A stretch of 64,000 nt of DNA from Dendrophyllia cribrosa (Eukaryota; Cnidaria; Anthozoa; Scleractinia; Dendrophylliidae). A program made the translations under genes and the position numbers. Below are positions 57,270-64,000 of this stretch, piece by piece. Position 1 is the stretch's first letter. The number at the start of each line of letters is the position of its first letter. The stretch covers positions 1,866,501-1,930,500 of the forward strand of contig JAJLRJ010000013.1 in assembly GCA_024195265.1 (NCBI GenBank). The letters are read 5' to 3'. Under the pieces are notes generated by a model. The model ran no database searches and was not told the origin of the DNA. It saw only the letters and a program-made list of their open reading frames with translations.

Positions 57270-57375
57270 ATTTCTTGGTGTCGCACAAGTTTTTGTTGGT
57301 TAACTATTGTGTTGGGGTGTGGGTGTTGTTCAGTGTCTTTTCAATCTTTTGTTTGACGTCAATTGGTCATCGCAA
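57270..57375. repeat. Relative of the 745-890 hairpin sequence
   Basis: The complement of TCAAAAGACACTGAACAA and of CCAACAA/ACACCAAGAA words at 800-880 appears here. Confidence 0.55.
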
Positions 57376-57954
57376 CATGCACAACACCTCGAAGCTGTAA
57401 ACTTGGTAACTTAGTAAGGTGTGATCACTCGCTGGACTATCTTTGGAACGGTTTTAAAACGAAGATTAAATCACTTATTTATCTGAAACGATAGCATAAC
57501 AAAATCGTATCAAGTTTATAGTGCTGTGAAGAAAAATTGCGGTCTCTCCAAGTTAGCATGGTTTTCGTTCGCTTCCAGCGATTACAAATGTACGTGTACA
57601 CGGCCAAAAAAATGATAAGGTGTAGCTGATTAATCACGGCCTCAGTAGATCCCTTTTTTTTCGGTCACAATTCTTTTATCTTAGTGCGCTCCCTGTTCTT
57701 CGTTCTCCAGTAAGACCGGGTCGAACGGAGACACAAATGGTCGCTTACGAGAGAGTTTAAACACAGCGTTAAACTGACGAATGTTTCAAATTAGATTTCA
57801 TAAAAATGGTCGCTGAAAGGGGTTGGAGGCTTACGGGACTAAAGAGTCTAAATACAGCGTTTGCCTGAGAAATGTTGCAAACGGGATTTCATAAAGAATA
57901 ATTAGATGGTACATGTAGCTTAAGGGAGAGAGGTCCTTCATAGCGAGTGAACTG

Positions 57955-57960
57955 TTTATT
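57955..57960 (-). terminator. Candidate polyadenylation signal of BRIX1
   Basis: AATAAA on the minus strand about 270 nt past the stop codon. Confidence 0.45.
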
Positions 57961-58225
57961 CAAATTGTGTATTAAAGTTCTATTGAACCATAAAAGCGGC
58001 ATAATGAAATAACCATATCAATACGCTTTGCTTACATAAAGCAAACGAAAGTACAAAGGCGGAATACAGAAAACAAATTCTATCTGATCAGAGTCGTTGT
58101 ACAGAATTCGCTGTAACATATAAGACTTGAACACTTCTCAGTACCAGCATTTTGTTTATCGTTGAGATTCCTCTCTCTTCAAACATTCGTGTTTTTCTTT
58201 TCTTCTTCATTAACCTCTTTTCTGT

Positions 58226-58420
58226 CTATTTCTTTCTGTTGCTTCCTTTTGTCTTGGCAATGTCGACATCTGATTGGGTAATTGTATGAAACACGTCATC
58301 AACGTCATAAATGTCTTTTGGAATATCTTTGTTGACTTCCCGGCGATCATCTAGCGCTTGCCTTGACTCCACACGATCGCGATACCGCTGAGCAGCTTGT
58401 TTGCGGACCAACCGACGATA
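58226..58420 (-). CDS. BRIX1: BRIX1 last exon: basic C-terminus and stop
   Basis: YRRLVRKQAAQRYRDRVESR, then an acidic DIYDVDDVF and terminal GSNRKK; stop TAG at 58228-58226. Confidence 0.93.
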   Translation of the reverse strand, partial: YRRLVRKQAAQRYRDRVESRQALDDRREVNKDIPKDIYDVDDVFHTITQSDVDIAKTKGSNRKK

Positions 58421-58918
58421 CTGAGAAAGAAAGTGGGTTGTAAGTGGAAGGAAAAAAAAGAAAGATTCTAGAAATGCTCTTACTTTCTTTCGAAAGAAAT
58501 CACGTCTTTGCTTTTATTTTATTTCCTGAGAAAACCTCGCGGAAGGCGCACTATCCTACAAATCACAGCAAGATTCTGATTTTTCAACCCAACCTCGTCC
58601 CGTTAATATCACTGTTTCGTTTACCTCATTTGGTGACTGATAATGAGGGTTTTCGTACAGTGTTGGTCCACCAAAGCTTCCCTCAAACACTCTGATGAGG
58701 TTCAATACAAACCGAGGTCCTGGAATAACATAAGAATGATAGAAATTAAATAACTTCCATAACTGTGCAAAGAGTGGATTATAACTTTATCAAGAGGATG
58801 AAATGTATTAAAATGGATAAGAACAAACTTACCAATCTCAAGTAAGGACCCATCTTCCTCAACAATCTAAAAAAATGATGTGCTGATTAATAAAAATAAA
58901 ACAGAAAGAAAAAAGAAA

Positions 58919-58954
<36 letters not shown>

Positions 58955-59104
58955 AAAGAAAGAAAGAAAGAAGAAAGAAAGAAAGAAAGAAAGAAGAAAG
59001 AAAGAAAGAAAGAAAAAGAAAGAAAGAAGAAAGAAAAGAAAGAAGAAAGAAAGAAGAAAGAAAGAAAGAAAGAAAGAGAAAAAGAAAGAAAAGAAAGAAA
59101 GAAA

Positions 59105-59156
<52 letters not shown>

Positions 59157-59218
59157 AAAGAAAGAAAGAAAGAAAGAAAGAAGAAAGAAAGAAGAAAGAA
59201 AGAAAGAAAGAAAGAAAA

Positions 59219-59254
<36 letters not shown>

Positions 59255-62200
59255 AACGCTCGCCTCTTAAAATAACAGCCTGCCAGCAGATGTCTTCTAC
59301 AACTATTTTCGTCCTTCGTTAGAGAAGTCTGCGTGTTGGTTATCAAATCTTACATAAAGATACATACTGTAAAGATGGTTACTGAGAGCAATAGAGTGCT
59401 CACAGCCCCTTTCATTTTTATTTTTGATCACTGAGTTCTATTAAATTGGAAAATGTAGTTGAGATGTTTTCTAAACGTTTTTGCTGAATATGTTTGTTGA
59501 TTTTTATGGTAAATGTATTTCAAAACCTTTTCTTGTGAGGATAATATACATGTGTATTTACCTGGAAATTTCGAAACCAAATTCTGTTGTCTTCTATTGA
59601 GAAAGATAAAATGTGATCTACAAATGGTTTGCTCTTTGGATGATAACATGGTGTGCTAAAAATCTGCAATGACAATATGATTAACAATATTAATTACTGT
59701 TGCAAACTTAACTTTATACACCTACTTTTCTTTATTACAAAGTCATGTAGTCACAACATTTTCATTATAAGCGTTTTAACTCTTTTCACAGTTCTTAATG
59801 TATGGTCAAGTCTGTGAACGAAATCCTATGGTGTGACCATTTAAATGAAAGTTCTTCAACCATACTTTTGCATAGTATTTGTATTTCGAAATGAAAATAT
59901 TAATTTGGATTTCTTTTTAATTTGGGCACTCTTGGAAGTTTTGCAATCACAAAGCAAATTTAAGTATTACTACTTCCCCTGGATGGATGCTACATGTAGT
60001 CTATTGCAGGGTCCCCCCCTCCCTGGAATTATGTTCAATGTTGGTACCAATTCATTCACCTGGCCTGGGTGAAGAGGCCAGGGGCAATGTGGATGAACGT
60101 TTCTTGTCTTTCCAAATGACATGCCTAAAACCACAAACCCTCATCTGAAATTCCAATGTGTCAACCAATACTGGTAAACTTTAACGACCAGTCCATTGTT
60201 AAACCACCAATCCATAGACCCTATTCAAAAATGGCGGTCAATTTCCTTTATATTCGTGCTAATCAACCCAACTACCCTAATAGCGTGTGTAAAATTCAAA
60301 AGAAATTTTGCTCTAACATGAGGCTACAGTAGTTGGGCTGATTAGCATGAATATAAAAGAATAATAAATCGGCGGCCATTATTTTTACGAATAGGGTCTA
60401 TATGGACATTGGTACCAGTTTTTGAAAAACACTAGATAGAAAGTTATATACTGTATTTTTTAACAGTCTTGTATGTATATGTTGTAGTTAATTTTTTATT
60501 TCAGGTAATTTTTGTTTTTCCTTTGTTTCCAATTCATTAGCATATATTACCATACCCAAAAACAATGGAAAAATAAAAATTACCTGAAATAAAAAATTAA
60601 CTACAACATATACATGTATATACAAACCTGAATAAACATTTCTTTCAGAATTGAGTTATGAGGTGTTGCATCAAAATGCTGTCATGAGAATAAAGAAAAA
60701 AATATGTATCAGTGACAGATCAAATACAGTATTCTCAATACCCATAAAAATCCAAGGGTGCCAGTGATTTTTTTACTACGCATGGATGTGAAGGAAGTAG
60801 CCAGAGAAAACTATGCTTCATGTGTTGTCAATGTTTTGTTTTTCATCAATTCAACCAGGGTTCAAACACACAATGGCAGGTAGAAATTCCTGGCCCCAGA
60901 CATTATTGACAGCTTGCAAATCTGCTATGAATACTTTAGAAAGAATGATACATTAAAAAGTACAAAACAAAAAGATGACATGACATGACATGACATGACA
61001 TGACATGACATGACATGACATGACATGACATGACATGAGAACAGAGACCTGAGTGAGTGGTATGTGTTCTTTTACCTGATCAAAAGATAATATTGGTCTT
61101 GATCCTTTTAATGAATTTCCAGTTAATTTAAGCTCATCCATTGTGTGTACTAGAGATGAAAAGAAACTAATGATTATTTTTTTTTTGTATTTTATTTATT
61201 TTTGTCTATATTACATTTGTAAGAAAACTAACACACAATCTAAGTACATGAAAGAGAAAGAAACTAAAAATACAAAAATGACAAATGTACAAAAAACTGC
61301 CTAAAGTAGTATTAATAATTTATGATTAAAGCAGCTTGAGTTGAGATAAAAAATGATATATTTGGTGACAAAAATCTAAGAAGAAATAAGAGCGATTAAG
61401 GGCTCCCACTTTTGATAGTGATAACTAAGGTTATTTCTCTCGCTCGCCATGGAGTATTCTATTTGGTATGTATTTTTAATTCGCTCGAGTAATAATTGTG
61501 GGGTTAAAATCTTGTTGCTAAGTTTACAGAAGTGAAGGAGATATTTGCTTTCCAAGATAATAATATAGTTAATTAAATTGCTATTACTTTCTAGATTATC
61601 AATTCCAAAAATAACATCTCTAATTTCTAAATGCTTGGTAAGCTTTAATTTATCTTTACATATCATTTCCACTTCATTCCAAAATAGTCTAACTCTTGGG
61701 CATTGGAAAAGAAAGTGTTCAAAAGTTTCGATATCTGTTTTGCACCAATAGCATAAAGGAGATTCGACTTTTTTAAACTTGTAAAGCATACATTGTATCA
61801 TTTGTATACTAATGATTAATGATTAATGCAAAACTTTACATGGCAATGAAATTTGTACAGCCTTTTTCATGAAGACTTTCCTTCAAATGTTTTTGGCAAC
61901 TTCTGCTCACCATTTTCAACTAAAAACTTTGCAGATGGACCATGGGGTGTACAAGAAAACCTGAAAAGGAAATAAAAGATAATTAAAACAAATTTAGGTA
62001 AATAATGATATAAACTAGAAGGTTTGAAAAAAATCAAAGAAACAAATACTTACCACATAAAGAGGTCTTGTCCTTTTCTCATTTCAAAAAATACGCACTT
62101 GTTACAATTTTTCATTTCACAAACCTAAAGTCAGGTAAATCGTGAAAGTTAATCAAATTAAAAATATAAAAATACTGTCTTGTCAAACGCAAAATAGATT

Positions 62201-63215
62201 TTTTTTGAGACAAAAATTGTTTACAGACCTCATTTACGACAAAGAGTTTGTCTTTACGATCAAGCTTGGTTTCTAGAAGGATGCAGAGCAAAAAAGCTGA
62301 TATTATTTACCAGTAAATAAATTACTGTAATTTTAACATTGATAAAAACAGATGAGATAATGATTTATAACAACTACATGTAATTACCTTACATGTATTT
62401 TTAATTAAAATCTATAAAATAGTCATTTAAAGTTTTGATATCTATTTTTTTAAGATCAGCAGAAGAAGAAGCATTTTTTTTAAATTCAGGAGACTGAATT
62501 ACAATGTATGTGATTAAATAAAAAAATAAACTAATACTAGTAATACTACAGTGTAATAAAAATATTAAAATTTTCAGTAAAGGGTCTCGACTGAAATCAT
62601 GTTTTCTTGATTATGTCCAAGAGCTTGCTTGCTTTAAGCTTATTTTATTATATTAAATTTGAAAGAAACCATCGCCAAAAGTTATAGAAGCAAAGCAATA
62701 TGAACTACATGTACAGCTGCACATGTAATAAGACAAAATAACAACATGTAAGGTCAAAATCTCACAAGAATTGCAAGTTTGATTTCTTTCCACCTGTCAA
62801 TAAATCAAATTTCACAAAATGTAATCCACTTCCATCCTTGCAATCCTGCGCTTTATCTCCAAACTACTGCTTCTGTTTTGCTCTATATAATATTTTTATC
62901 CAACTAAGTTGTATATTTGGTGGCATTTGGTGACGTAACATGGAAATAAGCTAAGCGAAATTTTGCTATTTTAGCGGGACAGTGTCCCTTTAACAGCTTT
63001 GTTAAAGAAAAGTATGAAGGTAAACTGGAATTCCCACAGGGAAGGATGGGTGGGTGGGGTTATGGATATTTTCTGGGACAACACAATATTAATTTATTGA
63101 AGGACTTGGTGTAAATTATTACATATTATAATGATATATTTCTTTGGGTTATCACACTATACCTGATTTTGAATGTGGCAATAGTGTCTGCATATCAAGC
63201 ATTAGATGCCTTGCC
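58226..63215 (-). CDS. BRIX1: BRIX1 (BRX1) ribosome biogenesis protein, ten 3' exons; 5' end outside window
   Basis: Ten minus-strand exons join in frame to 769 nt (about 256 residues), missing roughly the first 60-90 residues. Recognisable BRX1 blocks in order: ARHLMLDM...LLPHSKS, TKLDRKDKLFVVNE, VCEMKNCNKCVFFEMRK, TPHGPSAKFLVEN, MDELKLTGNSLKGSRP, STPCYHPKSKPFVDH, DNRIWFRNFQ, EEDGSLLEIGPRFVLN, and EGSFGGPTLYENPHYQSPN (the conserved Brix C-terminal motif). The C-terminus is basic. BRX1 works in the nucleolus in assembly of the 60S ribosomal subunit. Introns hold a LINE, a hairpin, pentamer repeats and MITEs. The first coding exon, expected to end in F-R, was not found up to 64000. Confidence 0.95.
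58625..58719 (-). CDS. BRIX1: BRIX1 exon: Brix C-terminal motif
   Basis: 95 nt. GPRFVLNLIRVFEGSFGG, then PTLYENPHYQSPNE; acceptor ttccag|gacctc, donor gag|gtaaac. Confidence 0.95.
58833..58866 (-). CDS. BRIX1: BRIX1 micro-exon: IVEEDGSLLEI
   Basis: 34 nt; acceptor tttttag|attgtt, donor attg|gtaagt, phase 1. Confidence 0.92.
58910..59257. repeat. (GAAA)n / AAAGAAAG purine microsatellite
   Basis: About 345 bp of AAAG units in the BRIX1 intron between exons 58833-58866 and 59562-59663; in transcript sense it is a long CTTT pyrimidine tract. Confidence 0.97.
59562..59663 (-). CDS. BRIX1: BRIX1 exon: IFSTPCYHPKSKPFVDH and IRIWFRNFQ-type block
   Basis: 34 codons, phase 0-0. Acceptor ttgcag|attttt is chosen over a later in-exon AG because it restores IFSTP. 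Confidence 0.94.
59775..59945 (+). repeat. Dispersed repeat R1, diverged copy
   Basis: AACTCTTTTCACAGTTC, GAAATCCTATGGTGTGACCA, CATACTTTTGCATAG and GGGCACTCTTGG follow the R1 order. Confidence 0.65.
60217..60398. mobile_element. MITE family B copy with TA flanks
   Basis: GACCCTATTCAAAAATGGCGG-type end and its complement; TA at 60215-60216 and 60399-60400. Shares TTAGCATGAATATAAAAGAA with 2595-2763. Confidence 0.82.
60471..60622. repeat. Long hairpin abutting a BRIX1 splice donor
   Basis: ~50-bp arms (TATGTTGTAGTTAATTTTTT and AAATTACCTGAAATAAAAA complement) around a ~33-bp loop. Confidence 0.88.
60628..60678 (-). CDS. BRIX1: BRIX1 exon: HFDATPHNSILKEMFIQ
   Basis: 51 nt, phase 0-0; acceptor gacag|catttt, donor attcag|gtttgt. 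A long hairpin starts right after the donor. Confidence 0.9.
60978..61037. repeat. (TGACA)12 pentamer repeat
   Basis: Uniform CATGA/TGACA units 40 bp downstream (in gene sense) of a BRIX1 exon. Confidence 0.97.
61076..61149 (-). CDS. BRIX1: BRIX1 exon: MDELKLTGNSLKGSRP
   Basis: 74 nt; VHTMDELKLTGNSLKGSRP and LSFDQ. Donor gatcag|gtaaaa. The LINE insertion begins 16 bp upstream of its acceptor. Confidence 0.94.
61177..61807 (-). mobile_element. 5'-truncated LINE with 11-bp target duplication
   Basis: Minus-strand ORF 61801-61376 has LCYWCKTDIETFEHFLFQCP, a CCHC zinc-knuckle-like C-terminus typical of LINE reverse transcriptases, ending in NNLSYHYQKWEPLIALISS. The A-rich tail lies at 61177-61205. 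ACTAATGATTA occurs at 61166-61176 and 61808-61818. Confidence 0.88.
61911..61960 (-). CDS. BRIX1: BRIX1 exon: TPHGPSAKFLVEN
   Basis: 50 nt micro-exon, phase 2 to 1; acceptor tttcag|gttttc, donor aatg|gtgagc. Confidence 0.93.
62054..62124 (-). CDS. BRIX1: BRIX1 exon: VCEMKNCNKC block
   Basis: 71 nt, phase 0 to 2; ends LFMW with the Trp codon split. Confidence 0.93.
62229..62272 (-). CDS. BRIX1: BRIX1 exon: TKLDRKDKLFVVNE
   Basis: 44 nt; acceptor ttctag|aaacca. Donor gag|gtctgt is weaker than its neighbours. Confidence 0.9.
62815..62998 (+). repeat. Dispersed repeat D, copy 2
   Basis: ATCCACTTCCATCCTTG through AGCGGGACAGTGTCCCTTTAA; same family as 44370-44556. Ends GGGACAGTGTCCC next to TTTAA. 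Confidence 0.65.
63163..63215 (-). CDS. BRIX1: BRIX1 exon (first in window): RHLM motif
   Basis: Acceptor ccacag|ggcaag, donor tcag|gtatag. Encodes ARHLMLDMQTLLPHSKS; phases match an upstream exon ending with two bases of an Arg codon and the next exon's TKLD. Confidence 0.88.
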
Positions 63216-63403
63216 CTGTGGAAATAAAATAAAGTACATGTACACTTCATCTCCACGTTTCATTATTTTCAATTACGCCTGGTTTATTACAGGTTACAGT
63301 GTATGAACAGAACTCTCCAATCTTCAGCTACACGTTTCATTTGGCCACAGCTATTCTTTTTAATAAAGACATAATGTTCAGCATGTCGCGAGCATGAGAC
63401 AAA

Positions 63404-63504
63404 GAAAAAATCTGAGCGCCCTGAAGGGAATTGAACCCATGACCTTCTGGAAACTGGTCGGATGCTCAAACTAACCGAGCCACTGGAAGACTTGCAGTGA
63501 GCCA
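63404..63504 (-). mobile_element. tRNA-derived SINE remnant
   Basis: On the minus strand, A-box-like TGGCTCGGTTAG and B box GGTTCAATTCC are spaced as in a tRNA, but no acceptor stem forms. Confidence 0.6.
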
Positions 63505-63521
63505 CAATCTTGGTCAGAAGT

Positions 63522-63748
63522 CTTGGGACACTTAACCTTTTCCCCCACAAATTGTCTTTGTCGTTACCTCCCCCTCCCCACCCCCAATACAATGTTGAGT
63601 TTTATGCATACATGTATAACCAAGCCACAATGTCTCAACTTTGTATTGGGGGGGGGGGGGGGGGGGAGGGGGGCCAGGAAATGGAACGATAGTTTCTTTC
63701 TTCGAAAAAATTTGTCATCGTGCAGTATTTTCTTAAGTGTCCCAAGCT
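63522..63748. mobile_element. Possible MITE, CTTGGGACACTTAA ends
   Basis: TTGGGACACTTAA at 63525 and its complement at about 63734-63746; contains a 19-bp G run at 63648-63666. Confidence 0.45.
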
Positions 63749-64000
63749 ATTTTGTCCACGGTTGTAGGTCATTTACTAGGTTCATATGTGACATGTGTTC
63801 AATGGGAATGAAACCATCAAACCCATGACCTTCCCAATTGATCAAATGAGTTTGATTGGGTTTGTTTGATTGAGTTTGATTACCACATGCCTCAAGTACT
63901 GTAGCTAATGTTGGGAGTATTTGAAAGCATTTCATTAAAAATAAATTAATTCTTTTTATGCTTCTAGAATTTATTCATTAAATTTTCATTATCACAAATA

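Larger units (their letters stand above)
51128..57954. other. Intergenic region between LDL-receptor promoter and BRIX1 3' end
   Basis: No gene recognised. Contains the element at 51920-53112, an (ATT)n run, and a relative of the 745-890 hairpin at 57270-57375. 53330-57270 shows no structure I can name. Confidence 0.5.
63216..64000. other. Expected BRIX1 intron 5' part, repeats only
   Basis: Contains a tRNA-like SINE remnant, a G run and duplicated TTTGATTG words at 63845-63885. The BRIX1 first coding exon was searched for and not seen. Confidence 0.5.

Noticed and set aside
58867..59346. 159-residue Phe/Leu/Ser-rich and 131-residue Lys/Glu frames
   Set aside because: Translation of the AAAG microsatellite on either strand, inside a BRIX1 intron.
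63404..63504. Functional tRNA gene on the minus strand
   Set aside because: A and B boxes are present but the acceptor stem does not pair; it reads as a SINE remnant.

Overview
This is eukaryotic, metazoan nuclear DNA. It has intron-rich genes with GT-AG splicing, vertebrate-like intron phases and a dense litter of small inverted-repeat transposons. The gene content and the repeat landscape suggest an anthozoan cnidarian, probably a stony coral; the species assignment is inference. No rRNA, CRISPR, operon or prokaryotic signal is present.

Three protein genes can be read exon by exon, and every junction keeps the frame. (1) Plus strand, 9934-21836: an 8-exon gene for a predicted 1002-residue protein. 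It joins an N-terminal dynamin/mitofusin-like GTPase domain with intact G1, G3 and G4 motifs to a helical middle region and a C-terminal protein kinase. It resembles the dual Ser/Thr and Tyr kinase DSTYK. (2) Minus strand, 51127-31771: an 18-exon gene for a predicted 925-residue LDL-receptor family protein of VLDLR layout: signal peptide, eight LDLa modules, two EGF modules, YWTD propeller, third EGF, Ser/Thr/Pro stalk, membrane helix and cytoplasmic tail. The tail has an FxNxxY sorting motif in which the usual proline is valine. (3) Minus strand, 63215-58226: the last ten exons of BRIX1 (BRX1), a large-subunit ribosome biogenesis factor. Its N-terminal exon(s) lie beyond the window.

Layout: 1-6371 is a 6.4 kb inverted-repeat element whose arms are about 360 and 385 bp, with at least two further elements nested one inside the other. 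6372-9933 is a repeat-bearing spacer with a 103-bp G homopolymer. 9934-21836 is the GTPase-kinase gene; its introns hold a decayed LINE, several inverted-repeat elements and a (TGATAA)n array. 21837-31770 is intergenic and packed with elements. 31771-51127 is the LDL-receptor gene; its introns hold two arrays of one ~105-bp satellite, a 20-bp minisatellite, a tRNA-derived SINE and many MITEs. 51128-57954 is intergenic, with an inverted-repeat element containing an 83-bp G run. 57955-63215 is BRIX1, with a LINE insertion whose target-site duplication is intact. 63216-64000 is intronic or flanking repeat.

The three genes show no functional link to each other. The strongest second-look items are the intact GTPase in a DSTYK-like kinase, the valine-for-proline change in the endocytosis motif, a set of apparently unrelated TTAA-flanked MITE families (one with its empty target preserved in a mirror arm), and repeats that sit directly on splice signals.
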